DNA of 64,000 bases, taken from Celoporthe dispersa. Lineage: Eukaryota > Ascomycota > Sordariomycetes > Diaporthales > Cryphonectriaceae. The notes under the pieces were generated by a model. That model saw nothing but the letters and a program-made list of their open reading frames with translations. It did not search any database and had not been told where the DNA came from. This document shows, piece by piece, positions 43,366-54,809 of this stretch. The translations under genes were made by a program, and so were the position numbers. Location of the stretch: contig WAID01000003.1 in NCBI GenBank assembly GCA_016584495.1, positions 682,001-746,000 on the forward strand, in the 5' to 3' direction. Positions within the stretch are counted from its first letter, which is position 1. Every line of letters starts with the position of its first letter.

Positions 43366-45273
43366 GTAATTTGCTTGGTATTAGCAGCCTGAAATCACCA
43401 TCGACAGAAGAAGAAAAAAAGGAGGAGGGGGCATCACCGTACCTTGTCTGTGTGGTGGGCTGTATATTCTCCTCCCACTCCAGCTGTTTCTTCAGTTGAT
43501 AAGCAGGGGTTTTTCTCAGCAGACAGACCCGTCTCCTCGAGATGCCTTTTCGCCCAATTCACAGGCCCATCTGCAGGGCTCGCTTCCGCTAGAGCTGGTT
43601 GATACGGGCGTCAACGGATTCACGCTTGATAACAGAGTCACACTTCTCTGGTGACGGGAAAAATGTAGGAAAAGATATCGTCAACACAACATACCTGCAT
43701 CCTCTCCTACGGTGGAAGAGGCCAGCTGTTCTGGCAGGCGTGGGGGTGCTGTTGTCCATGATGGGAATGCCCTGCTGTGAAGGGTGCAGATGGGTGGCGG
43801 TCTCTGGGAAGTGGTCGGGGTCAAGTCTGCAGGAGCCTGTGGCTGCCCCCACCAATACAAGTACTTGTCTGAAGGTGATAAGGGAGCGATAAGCGTATCT
43901 AGGGCTATCTTTGGTCTTTTGGGGGAGAAGCAGATAACATGTGAAAAAGATGTCGCCGTCAACAGAGCCAGGCCCCGGCCCCCTCCTCGTTCAACTGCTT
44001 CTCTCGTCAATAATCTCCGCATATATAATTTCTCCGTAACTTGAGCCTCAGCCACAGTCTTGGGGGGGAGGGGGGGAGGATTCATATTGTTGAAAATTCG
44101 GAGACGGCTTGTGTTGGGTGCAACCCCCGGGAATATCACCCCAACGCACAACCACGCATCCGCCATGCCACCAGAATGCGTAATTGTATAGCTCAATTGA
44201 CCTTCTGCTTCCCTATATTCCAAGTTTTTTTTTTTTGCAAGTTCTCTAGGCTGCCTGATCGGCGGGGAGGGACGCAGGCACAAGGAAACTGAGGCCTGTC
44301 GACCGAGATGGTTTCGCAGAGTCGGGCCCAGATTTCTTCCTGCTCTGTCGGAAAGTCGTCCCACCGTGGTTTTGGTATGTGAAGAAGACGGAATCACCAC
44401 TTAGCTGTCGACACAGGTGCGAGGCTGTCAGGCCCAGAGGGATGGTGACTTATCATGTGGCCACCTCCATACCACCGCCTGACAGCCTGCAAGGCCAACA
44501 AGAATACATCCTTCTGGTTGTGAGAGGAACAGCTGGTGTTGGTGTGCGCTCTCAGTCGGCTCCGCTCCCGCCTCTTGGACCTCCCCCCCCCTGCCCCCGT
44601 TCGCCCCAGCCAGCGGGACGGCCCGGCGCTTCGCCTGCTACGGTTAGCGCACAGCCTGACGACGACATCTTTCCTTGGGCTTCGTCTGCATTGAATGCAA
44701 CCGAACAAGGACGATCAATGCACCGAAAAGTCCAGAAAGCACCCTCTGAGATACTCTACCAGGAAAGAAATCATAACGGAAAAAGTTGAAAAGTAAACGC
44801 AGGAAGAAGCAGGGGGGATATCAATAGGTATTCACAATACGAACATGGTCCGGCCATGATGAGGTCGACTCCTCATACACCCCTCCCGAGAAGCGCCACC
44901 GCGAGAACACGCCGTTCATGATATTTCTGCAGAACTTGGTTTATTCCCTATCATAAAGTACCTCCTCGTTTGGGATCCTCGCATCGCACGCCATCGAGGC
45001 GCTCGTGTAGCTGATATCGCATCCCATATAGGTTGCTCTTCATGTGCAACCCGAGTGGTGATTGTGTATGGGTATCGTTACATCAAACCTGTCGAGAATG
45101 TCTTCGTAAAGCATGTCAGGTTCCATTTTCACCGCCAACGCCATCGACAGCACCGCCCTCCGCCCCGCTCCTGCCAACAGAACCATCCGGTATGCGGCCT
45201 CCTGTACGGGTTTCGTCGTGTGGCGCAGTACATTGATGGCTCCCCCTCCTAAGCGTCAGAGCTCAACACGCCA
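43366..45273. other. Intergenic, no gene supported
   Basis: T10 and G-rich runs are present at about 44225-44236 and 44062-44080. Frames are short and overlapping. Confidence 0.45.
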
Positions 45274-46737
45274 CTACTCCTCTGCGACGTCTTCCCCGTC
45301 CATGATCGATCCTGGGTTTGGCGAGGCATCACCGTATTCCTCACGCCTCGACCTCTTACGGCGCGCTTCCCCGGACGCCCACTCGTCTAGGTTGTCACTG
45401 CGCCGTTCCCGCCTCTCCTCGTATGCATCCCCCTCGGCATCAGAATCGTCTCGTATCGCCTGGGAGAAACCCCGCTTCCTTGAGCCCCTGCGGCTCTCGG
45501 CGCCCTCATGAAGGTGCCGTGTGAGCTGTGCGCCGTTCATCCACTCGGCCTGAGGAGGGGCCAGGCTGGGTGGGATTCGGGTGGGGTTGCCGTCCTTCTG
45601 TGGAGCGACGACAGAAAGACGTCGTGGGATGGGGGTCTCGAGGAAGCTGCGCAGTAGTGGGAAGATAGTCCAGGCGAAGCGCGCAAAGAGGAACTCGCTG
45701 TTGATTTTTCTGACGTGGCTCGCGTGGATCGAGACGTTTTGATAGCGATCAGGGAGCTCTCCATTCTCCTCGTGATCGCTAAGGACGTGAATCACATGTG
45801 TCCAAGTGTAAGACCCGGAGCGAACTAAAAAGCGCGACTGCTTGGGCACAATGGCAAACCGGCCATGCTCGAAGAGCTGGTGGAAGTCAGCCCGCAATAT
45901 GACTGTGTTGGCATCATCATCCACAGTACCAGGCGAGGCAGAGGCATATTCGGCCATCCCATTGACGCCGAACCAGTCGCTCTCCTCCGGCGGAATTAGA
46001 TGGACTTTCTTAGTCCCCATTCGAAAGTTTGTCACGTAGCAGCGACTCCCCGTCGGGCGCTGTTCTTGCACGGCCACATGGTCTCCCGCATTCATCTGCA
46101 GAGTCCCACCTGCAAGGTGTATGGACCGAACGTAGGCGGCCCACCCCCTGGCAACCTGCCGTGAGGAAACCGCCAGTCCCTAAAGGAGGGCACGATTGGG
46201 TATGGTTCGCGTTCGGCAGTAGTCGAGGGAGGAGCTGTCGTGGGAGCCCCATGGCCCTGCCGGGGAGCCCAGGACATCGCCTATCGCCGGCGCTGGCAGC
46301 GGCTCTTCGCCAATGAGCTGAAGCCAGTAGTCGCCTGGCTCGAGTATGTCGTCGATTCGGGTAGTGACGCGTCTTGTGGCAGCCTGATCGTGGGTCAGGT
46401 AGGCCCGGTCGAAGGCATTATTGGCGATGATCGCGCCAGCAGTGACGACAGTCCGGTGGTAGACCCCGATGGTGGCGGGCGACTTAGCTATCACACCATC
46501 AATTGTTGGTAATTTTTCACCTATCACAGTGTCGACAGCAGGCAGGGCCAACAAGATGTTGTTGGGGACATCTCCGTAGCCAGGGTGTCGCAGGCGGACC
46601 ACTGGGTGTCTAGCCATCGCAGGAAAGAAGGTCAACAGAGGTACATTTGTTTGCGGGTCCCGAAGTCCATATGATGCCTGGGCCACAGGCAGGGTCATAG
46701 GCCCTATTACGTCTCGATAAGATCCAGCTTGAGACAT
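45274..46737 (-). CDS. Fungal HNH-nuclease-domain protein (HNH_2 type), frame broken twice
   Basis: The domain belongs to a large fungal family with an HNH endonuclease core and unknown biology. The ATG at 46737 starts a first domain (VVRLRHPGYGDVPNNILLAL, TAGAIIANNAFDRAYLTHD, GDYWLQLIGEE). The frame is lost at CCCC 46247-46250, where deleting one base leads into EREPYPIVPSFRDWRFPHG. A second one-base loss lies near 46098. The HNH core then runs intact: SRCYVTNF, KVHLIPPEESDWFGVNGMAE, DDANTVILRADFHQLFEHGR and FAIVPK, with H, N and H in place. FLFARFAWTIFPLLRSFLE completes the family pattern. The tail is charged and disordered, to the stop at 45274. It diverges from a relative at 48511. Confidence 0.72.
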
Positions 46738-46740
46738 CGT

Positions 46741-47003
46741 GTGTATGTGTGTGTGTGTGTGAGACAGAGAGAGTGAGAGAGAGAGTGAGAGAGAGTGAGA
46801 GAGAGTGAGAGAGAGTGAGAGAGAGTGAGAGAGAGTGAGAGAGAGTGAGAGAGAGTGAGAGAGTGTGTGTGTGAGAGAGAGAGAGAGAGTGAGTGAGAGA
46901 GAGTGAAAGAGAGTGAAAGAGAGAGAGAGAGATTCAGAGAGAAAGAGAGAGAGAGAGTCAGAGAAAGAAAGAGAGAGAGAGAGAGTGTGTGTGTGTGTGT
47001 GTG
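46741..47003. repeat. GT/GA microsatellite with 10-bp GAGAGTGAGA units
   Basis: A GTGTGTGTGTGT start, then about ten copies of a GAGAGTGAGA unit, further GA repeats, and a second GT run at about 46985-47003. It lies directly upstream of the HNH gene start (46737) and leaves the reading frame open through it, so a longer annotated N-terminus of Ser/Leu/His repeats would be an artefact. Confidence 0.92.
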
Positions 47004-48510
47004 AAGGCGGTGATGTTTGGGACGCCGTGCAAAAACAAATCAGACCTCGCGTGCAGACAAAAGACGCGTAGTGAATGGCAGGCGCGCAATAACTAAATCT
47101 AGTATGGTGGGTTTTTATGGGCCAGGTCACTCCCACCTTTGACAGCACAGAACAGGAGGTACTTGACAGGGGTGCCCTTTGTTCAGTACAGGGAGATGAT
47201 CAATACGTAGTGAGGGCAGTGGAATACAGATACAGTCTCCTCTTGTTGCATGTCTGCAGAGGTTCACCTGGATAGGTGCGGTGGACTTGAAACCCAGATC
47301 ATGGTTCCCCATCCATCGTCTAGGTCCCTTCGAAACCTGCCTTGTGCTACTGACTACTAGAGAGACAAGGTGCTCAAAATCATATGACTTGGTCCCTCGT
47401 CTGCTGCCAATGCTATCATGAACAATTCACATGCCCTCCTCCACGACGGTGGCTTTCTCTCCACAGCTGGCTTGGATACTTGACAATGAGCTGGTAGCTG
47501 TCATGAGTGACCTGTGCAGAGCTGGGCGATCTAGCCAGCTTCTATAGGAATAGCCCGTGCCCGGTAGCAGGCATTAGCCCCTCAGCTTTCAGCAGACAGC
47601 CTCAGCTGGCTGGCCCTCTGGCCTCTTGTTCTGTCCAGGCAAGAACCACTCAAGGACAGTATCAGAAGTGGCAATAGTATCCTTGACCGAGATCATCGTG
47701 GGGCAGGCGAGGGTGTACTTGTTTCGAGGGCTCGGTCAAGAGCCTGCTGGCATGTGACGAGGGGGGCAGCTCATGGCGCCGTGGCGATCAGCCGTTCTCG
47801 CGCGTTGTGGAGTTGTGTGTAATCGTAGTGCATATATTCTAGGGAGATGTACCCTTACACAAAAAGTAGTGGAAAATTATACTTTGAAACCTGTCTTGGT
47901 CTCTTGGAGAACCAAAGAAAAAGTGTTGAACGGCTCGGACTAGCTGGTTGGCCGGCCTGTCCACCACCACCACGACCTTGCCCATTTCTGAAAACGAACT
48001 CGCTTCGCGCCTTGTTGCCCCCCCCTCCTACCGCCGCATCACCTAATCCGGGGCGTATCGCTGGCATGTGAACTTGTGTCACCATGGCACGTGGACGAGG
48101 GCTTGCTTCTTCGATGTTAGGGCTCAGCTCTCTCACACGCCGGCAGGCACCAACGTGCTTGCTTACACTGAGCACGCTGCACTTTGCTTTTTAAGAAGGA
48201 GGGGGGGGGAAGGGGGGGGAGAGAGGCCTGAGGGCAGCTGCACCCACATTATTAAACAGATTCCCCTTCCCCTTCCTTTGTCTCTGTGCGGGGCAGGGCA
48301 CCCACCGATCTCCTCTTCCCCCTTCTTTCTTACCTTGCACCCACATCCTCCACCTCCCTCCACCACCATCCGCTCTGGTCCCGGCAGACGACCAGTAATC
48401 ACCGTCAAGGCAGCAGGATCACCCTGTGTAAGAGATCGGTCTATCCGATCGATCGATCGATCCGTCGAGCCCACCCGTCAGCACTCAAAATCCAAAAAGA
48501 AAACGACAAG
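47004..48510. other. Divergent intergenic region between the two HNH genes
   Basis: About 1.5 kb without a supported gene. A GATCGATCGATCGATC run is at about 48443-48462, 50 bp before the second HNH start, and a G-rich stretch is at 48196-48225. Confidence 0.5.
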
Positions 48511-49904
48511 ATGGCGCAAGCCTGGCTGAACCCGCATGCCGCCATGGTCTACGTCCCAGACCGGGCGATGCCCATCAACTTCCGCCACCCCGGCTACCAG
48601 GGCCCTCTTGACAACATCCTGTTCACCCTGCCGCGGGTAGACTGCGTCGACGAGCTGACCTCGGACGAGTACGGGCCCCAGACTTTCCCCCCGAGCCTGG
48701 TGCGGACCTGGGGCGTCGACCACGGCGTAGCCTCTTCGCCTGCCAAATCATTGCGAACAATGATTTCGCGGGCTTCCTCGCGTCCGACCAGGCCGGAACA
48801 CGCCCCGTCCGTTTCGGCTCAGACCATCTGCTCACCGAGGACAACTACTGGTTCATCAGTTCCCGCCGTGCCGCGCCCGCCACCAACAAGAACGACGGCG
48901 ACAAGGTCACGAGCGAGGACAAGAATGTCGACAACGACAAGAAGCCTGACAACGACGAGAAGGCTGACAACGACGAGAATGTCGACGACGACAACAAGGT
49001 TGACAAGGACAAAAAGGCAAAGGCAAGGAGGCGCCCTACGTCTACCCCATCGTCCCGGCCTTTGAGCAGTGGCAGTTCCCCCACGAGCGGTTCCATTTGA
49101 TGCAGTGGGACCAGGTCCGCAACGTCACGTACTCCTGGGCGCTCCGCACGCTGGACGCGATCCCGCCCACGCTGCCTTCCCTCCCCTCGGATGTCCTGGA
49201 CAGCCAGCGCTGTGTCCTGAGCAACTCCAGCTGGGCCAGCAAGACGTCATACCTAGTCCGGCACACACACACGGACTGGTACAGGGCCAACGGGATGGAC
49301 GGGTACAGACAGAGGTACCGGAACCAGCCCGGCTGGGGCAACGGTCTCACCCTGCGCAAGGACCTGCACTCCCTGTGGAACAGCCACAACTTCACCTTCG
49401 TCCCCAAGAAGGGCTGCCTCAGGGTGCACGTCTTCAGAGACCCCGACCGCGACGGGAGCAACGATTTTGCCAGCGAGTGGCAGGACTCCATGCTGCTCCC
49501 AAACGGCTCCACGCACGGCGGGGGCCTTCCTCCTGGCCAGGTTTGCCCAGACCGTGTTCAAGATGGCGAGGCCCTTCGTGGTCGACGCGATGAGAGCCAG
49601 GAACGTCGCGAGGCTGCTGCCCACGCCCGGCCCCCGGCCCGGACACGAGATGGTGGAGCAGTGGCTCGGCCGCAGCGAGCTCCGCGCCCTGTACAACAAC
49701 GACGACGATGATGACGACAACATCAACACCAACAGCGATGCTCATGGTGACGGACCTAGTGCTGCTGCCGCGGGAGGAGCAGAGGGCCACGAGATAGGGT
49801 CCGCGCCGCAGGCCTCAGCGCTGCCGGGTCGGATCAGCCAGATGAGTTCCATCCCCCGCCGACGACCCAGATCGCAGGCAGGTGGGACTTCAGCGACTTT
49901 ATAG
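48511..49904 (+). pseudogene. Second HNH-domain gene, three one-base breaks and altered active site
   Basis: This is a relative of the gene at 45274-46737 in the opposite orientation. It begins MAQAWLNPHAAMVYVPDRA with FRHPGYQGPLDNILFTLPRV (compare LRHPGYGDVPNNILLALPAV). One base is missing near 48726-48729, after which ACQIIANNDFAGFLASDQAG matches the partner. An Asp/Lys/Asn repeat (DNDEKAD type) follows. One A is missing at 49012-49016, after which YVYPIVPAFEQWQFPHERF continues. The HNH region reads CVLSNSSWASKTSYLVR, WYRANGM, GNGLTLRKDLHSLWN and FTFVPK. The first catalytic His (HLIP in the partner) is Tyr. One extra G at 49520-49524 precedes FLLARFAQTVFKMARPF. The stop is at 49904. The indels may be sequence errors, but the lost His suggests the nuclease is inactive. 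Confidence 0.7.
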
Positions 49905-51174
49905 GCGTGCTGGACAACCTGCCTGGTTCGTCCTAAGGGAATGATCTCATCATCCCTGGTCACCCCGCCTGGCACTTTGGTAATGATGAGTGGTGCATAA
50001 CAAACAGGCCGTATCAGCACGTCTGGGACGATCCTCTTTTTGGGGGGATGGGGGGAGAAGGGGGAGGTGGGAGGATCCCATACCGAAACTTTGTCGTGTC
50101 CCCAGAAGACTGACTTGTGATGAGGGGAAGGTTGCGTTATTTTGCATCAATCTCATTTGATCCGTGCTTGTTCTTGTTTTGATTCTCGTTATTGTTCTTG
50201 TTCTTGGATATTGCAGTGCCAATAATTTTCAAACGGCACGAGTTAGGGACATCAGTATGCATTTCCTTATGCGGACTCTCTACATATCTAGCCTGCTGCA
50301 GATAGTAATACAGCAAGCAACCCAGGTCCATCGACCGTCTCTCCTGCTTTGTTATGGCGCCAGCTTGACCATCTTGAAGGGGCGTTAGGGGGAGTGGACA
50401 GCGAGGAGGTGGCCGAAGCCAAGACGAGGCGGCGACACTGTCACCCTTTTCATTTCCGAACCAGGTGAGCCGACATCCAAACTAAGAGTCCTGGACCTCC
50501 ATCACCACCGGGCTCTGTTGTAGTCAAGAATTTTGTCTTTGCTGGCCTTGGGATCCCAATCATGGATTTGCCAGCATGTCCTTGTTTTGCAGAGGTTCCC
50601 GCCCCCCGCCCCCCCTCTGCCGGCCTTCATGGATCTCTCGAGCGGATTCTCCCGGCCACGCAGCATGGCGGCCCCACCATCATTTACCTCTTCACTGACT
50701 CTCCTCCTCAAGCCACATGTGTCAGGCCAGTCTCGGGATGATGGGGGACGGCGGAGGCGGTAAGCCTTCATTGTAGGCACTGAATTTATCACACTATGTA
50801 ATCAGAAAAAGCATCAGACAGACGTATTGCGAACCCAACACCCCCCCCTCCTATGCAACCATGAACCACCTTGAATGGTTGTTTGATTACCCTGACCCAG
50901 CAGTGTTCATCAAGATAAGGAGAGAAGGAAAGACTATGGGAAGGTAGGAAAAGGAAGAGAAGGGAAAGAAAAGAAAGAAGGAAGAAAAAAAAAGAACCAG
51001 AGCTCAACTCCTTCACCACCCACCCCTCATGACCAAGGGCCCCAAGATCAAACCCCATCCATGCATGCACCAGTAAGTGATAAGTCAATGGCAAACAGCT
51101 CCCCTGTTCATCCTGATCAGTCAATCCCCACGCCCCGGTCTTCTTCCCGCTCACCATAGCGGGGGCGGCCAGCC
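49905..51174. other. Intergenic, no gene seen
   Basis: It holds G-rich (50037-50075) and purine-rich (50915-50995) blocks. No coding signal. Confidence 0.5.
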
Positions 51175-52227
51175 TCAGTATCCGCCATCCTCCAGCGCCT
51201 CCTCGTCCCCGGCCGCTGACTCGTCCTCCCTCATCCTCTTCAGCCGCAGCCGCAGGCTCCTGCGCAACTCCGCCGGCCCGGACGGCGCAGGGGCCTCATC
51301 GTCATCATAATCATCATCGTCATCAGCGGGGCCGGGATCGTCGGCGAGCAGCTCCTCCAGGGTGCTCTCGTGCTTCCACGCCAGGCCGGGGAGGAGGCCC
51401 CACCGCGTGTCCCAGATCCCCCGGCTGGTCCAGGTGTCCCGCACGGCCTTGAAGGCGGCCGTGTTGATGTCCCTGGGGGCCATCCTGCCGAGGTCTCCGC
51501 TGCCGCTGGCCTGCTCGCTCAGTATCCGCTCGGTTTCCCTGGTCAGCTGGTAGACGAACTGGCTGAACGGGCGTGTCGCCTCGCTGCTGGTGCTGGTGCT
51601 GGCCTGGGGCTGGGTCTCAGAGTCCTCGGGCGACCCCTCCGACTTCTCCGACTTCTCTGACGCCTCTGGCGCCTCGGACTGTTCTGACCCCTCGGACTTG
51701 TCTGACTGTTCCGACTCCTCTGGCTGTGGGAGGGCATGGGGCGCGGCCGATAGCTGGGGTCTCTCGTGCTTCCACCGGCCGTCGGGCTGGCCAAACCAGT
51801 TGCTGTCCCAGATGCCCTGCTCGACCCAGCTCCTGCAGACCTCGTCGGTGGCGAGCCTCTGGGCGCTGGTGCCCGGGGCCAGGCGGAGCAGGCCGGCGTC
51901 GACCCGCGCGGTGATCCTGTCCAGCTGGTCGCGGACCTGGGCCCTGAACTGCTCCGCGGGGAGGGAGGCCGCGCGGTCCCTCTCGAGCCGCCACCTGTGC
52001 TGCTGCTGCCGGCTGGGCCGCGCCATGGGGACGACGATGGCGCCCGGGAGCGGGAGGAACGGGAGGCTGGAGCCCAGGGGGGAGGCGCGGGCGCGAAACG
52101 GCGGGGTGACGCTGAACCGTGACCTGGAAAACTCAAGACGGTCGGGCTCGTCGACGTATTTCTGCAGGACAGCCTTGAACGCGTCGATGCCGTTGTCGGT
52201 CAGGCCGTCGAGCCTTACGCCAGACAT
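51175..52227 (-). CDS. Protein with two copies of a GIWD-W-WKHE module
   Basis: This is an intact 350-aa frame from the ATG at 52227. Function is unknown. Two copies of a 60-residue unit are visible: residues about 97-156 (VRDQLDRITARVDAGLLRL ... WVEQGIWDSNW ... GRWKHE) and about 225-287 (VYQLTRETERILSEQASGS ... WTSRGIWDTRW ... LAWKHE). The N-terminal GIDAFKAVLQKYVDEP resembles the part before the second WTSRGIWD (NTAAFKAVRDTW), so a third partial unit may exist. Between the units lies a Ser/Glu-rich linker (SEQSDKSEGSEQSE). The C-terminus has an Asp run and then a basic LRRSLRLRLKRM. The conserved Trp and charged residues suggest a small binding domain. Codons are strongly G/C-ending, like the conserved genes. 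Confidence 0.68.
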   Translation of the reverse strand: MSGVRLDGLTDNGIDAFKAVLQKYVDEPDRLEFSRSRFSVTPPFRARASPLGSSLPFLPLPGAIVVPMARPSRQQQHRWRLERDRAASLPAEQFRAQVRDQLDRITARVDAGLLRLAPGTSAQRLATDEVCRSWVEQGIWDSNWFGQPDGRWKHERPQLSAAPHALPQPEESEQSDKSEGSEQSEAPEASEKSEKSEGSPEDSETQPQASTSTSSEATRPFSQFVYQLTRETERILSEQASGSGDLGRMAPRDINTAAFKAVRDTWTSRGIWDTRWGLLPGLAWKHESTLEELLADDPGPADDDDDYDDDEAPAPSGPAELRRSLRLRLKRMREDESAAGDEEALEDGGY

Positions 52228-53089
52228 CAAGTACCAACTGTTTTTGTTTTCTTCTGCTTGGGGGGGGGGGGTCAACAAACGATGATGATAGTGGTGATGG
52301 TGGTGATGAAGATGACGATGACAGTGTAACAAGGGAGAAGAGGAAGAGAGGAGAGAGGGAACGAGGGAGAGGAGAGGAGAGGAGAGGGGGGCGAGCGTAG
52401 GAGCTGTACGCGCTCAAAAAGAGGGGGCTTGGGAAAAGGAAAAAAAAACCACCCCCAACCCAAGTCGAGGGCTGGCCAAGGGACACACACACACACACAC
52501 ACGGCGTGCCTGCCGCCCACGGCAAGACGAGCAGCCCGTCTCGTTGGCTACTACTACGGTATGTGTAATATATATGCTGCTGTGGCTGGTATGTCACAGG
52601 CCTAGATAATTTACCGTGCCGTGGCAGGTGTCAGCAGCGCTCGAGGTCATTTGTCGGCTGCATGTCCGTCCGTCCATCCTACGTGCGCCCGCACGAGGCA
52701 GGACCCAATAGAGAAAGAAGGAGAAGGAGGAGGAGAAGAAGAAGAAGAAGAAGAAGAAGAAGAAGAAGAAAGCAACCCTCCTCCCCTCCCAACATTTATA
52801 CATCCGATGTAGACAAAACAAGGACGTGAGGCTGAACTGGCGGCTCAAATGACTCAGCGGGTGTGGGTGGGTGAGTATGAGCGGAGCCGTAAAATCGCTG
52901 CACCCCCTCCCCCAGTTCGGATTGGTCAAATTACTGGCCCTGCCGCAGATTCGTGGCTACCTGAAGGAGGGTCCGAGCGGCGTCTCAGCGCTGTAAAAGG
53001 TAGAATTTGGTCCTAATTGAGCTCGACCATCACATATCTGCAGCATCCTTCCTCCCTTGATTTCCTCGGCCTTCTTGGCTGGGCATCAA
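52228..53089. other. Intergenic with simple repeats
   Basis: A GATGATAGTGGTGATGGTGG-type repeat lies at 52282-52325, GAGAGGAGAG repeats at 52340-52390, a CA run at 52485-52501 and an (AAG)n run of about 13 units at 52733-52771. No gene seen. Confidence 0.6.
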
Positions 53090-54028
53090 TCAGTCCACAG
53101 CCCTCCATACTGCTCTTGCATACTCCTCCAGCTCTTGAACACTGAAAACAATATCATGTTCTCCAGGATCTGGGTTTCGTAGGAAAAGAAGCCTGAAGGA
53201 TAATACCAGCGCGCTACTAACGATGCTGAATGTTGGTGGGATTGTCGGGTTCTTGGTGATAGTAATGATCTGCCGCAATACTGGTGCTAGTATTCCTGTA
53301 GACCGAGTATTTGTTGCTCCAGATCGTTGGACTGGTATATCCTCTTCCCATCTCTCAATACCAATTGCTGATTGTCTTCGGTCCCATTTAATCAGAAGCA
53401 CGATTTTCACATCGTGATCTGATGCCGCGAACCACTATCGCATATCTTGTCGTAAGTATTGCTGGGATTTGGAATATCCAGCTTCGATGACCAGTGTTGG
53501 CCAAGCATTTGATCCATTGCGCTCTGGAGACGGGCCTCCTGAAGAATCGCCCTGTCCGCTTCCACCACCAGCCCCAGTATTTGGTTTTGCATAATGTGTA
53601 GCAGTTGCTCCATCATCCCATCTGCTTCCCAAGCCCATAGTGAAAATCTTATTAGAGATTCTAGTGTAGATGCGTGCATGCATAGCTTCATGTATTATCG
53701 TAGGGATCGTAATGAAGACTATTTGCGATTGAGCATTATATCGGCGCAAGCGGACTTTCGGTCGTTGACTTTCGCGATCAAGAAAATCGAAATCGGCAGG
53801 ACTGACATCTGATTAGATAGTCAGTATGAGATAGACCAAATCAGAAAAAAATGAAGAAAAAATACCTGTGACTATAATCAAGCCCTGGGAACCAATGCGG
53901 GCCATTTCTTGGTTGAATCGCTCGACAGTTGTGAACTGCATTTTCGGTATATCATCACCATCATCGTCTGCCATCACAGAAGTTGGTGGGGTAGATATAG
54001 ACATGGGGGACAGAGGTGATGCAGCCAT
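53090..54028 (-). pseudogene. Restriction-endonuclease-fold fungal gene with one internal TAG
   Basis: Two exons, complement(53866-54028) and (53090-53808), are joined in phase 1 (G|GTATTT ... ATCAG). I recognise the family as fungal proteins with a Uma2/PD-(D/E)XK-like fold: PTIIHEAMHARIYTRIS, MGLGSRWDDGATATHYAKPN, GQGDSSGGPSPERNG, AWPTLVIEAGYSKSQQYLR, DHDVKIVLLIKWD, IERWEE, ALVLSFRLLFLR and a final ELEEYARAVWRAV. The acidic GDSSGGP, IEAG and VKIVLLIKW segments are where a nuclease site would be expected. The frame is complete except for TAG at 53435-53437, exactly where relatives have Trp (DMR-W-WF). TGG to TAG is one G-to-A change. It is a very recent pseudogene, an allele carrying a stop, or one base error. 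Confidence 0.75.
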
Positions 54029-54070
54029 CGTGGATCTGGAAGATTTGAGACTTCAGAAGTTGGAGTATTG

Positions 54071-54187
54071 TGGTGGAGATGTTTGTTGATGGCAGAAGGG
54101 ATGGAGCGTTATGGTCGAGGTGTTTCTGGATGGAAGAAGAGATGGAGCGTATATGGTCGAGGTGTTTATTGATGGCAGAAGGAAGAA
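54071..54187. repeat. 41-42-bp tandem repeat, 2.8 copies
   Basis: The units begin TGGTGGAGATGTTTGTTGAT / TGGTCGAGGTGTTTCTGGAT / TGGTCGAGGTGTTTATTGAT and share GGCAGAAG...ATGGAGCGT. The array lies 43-160 bp upstream of the start of the nuclease-fold gene, in its promoter or leader. Confidence 0.85.
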
Positions 54188-54809
54188 AGAAACGCGATCT
54201 GGGGAAGGTAAGGAAGGTATGGTGCGCCATAGGGCTCTTTCTTTGTCCAGGTTTGCCTGCCATGTGACACTTAGTCAGCACTGGAGCTACCAAAATGCGT
54301 TCCGAAAGCAAGCCCCCATGGCGTAGCGATTTGAGGCCGGAGTGGCGGTGGGTGAGCAGACAGCCGAATCACTAATTTGTCAGTGTTGGGTGCTGAGGCC
54401 AGGGGCCGGTTGACAAATCATACCCGCTGTCCCAGGCTCCCTAGGCCCCCCATCTTCCACCATTGCAACACCGTACGTGCCATCGCAGGGAGCTGGTTAC
54501 AGTGCTTACTCAAGCAAGAGCACTAAACCTACAGTGGTGTGTGCCCGCCGGCGTAGCGTAGTCCCGTTTTTTGTTTCTTTCTGGAAGTTCCGAGGCATCC
54601 CTCGGTCGAACCACTGCAGGCGAGTCAATGCGAAAACCTTCCTTGGGCCTTGCGACAGAAACCAGCCTGAACCCACTTCCTGCCACACTACTGCTTGCTA
54701 CTATTCTGGTCCACCTTGCCTGAGGCTCTGTCCCTCCCAGCTCCACCGCCCGGCTCCACCGCCAACGACCTCCCATCGAAACCCCCGGCCGCATCACCTC
54801 CTCGCCCCC
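54188..54809. other. Intergenic upstream of cwc24
   Basis: No gene is seen. The cwc24 frame is open back to 54477 but the upstream part has no family features. Confidence 0.5.

Noticed and set aside
46741..47148. N-terminal extension of the HNH gene rich in Ser, Leu and His-Thr
   Set aside because: It is only the translation of the GA/GT microsatellite. The ATG at 46737 after it is the sensible start.
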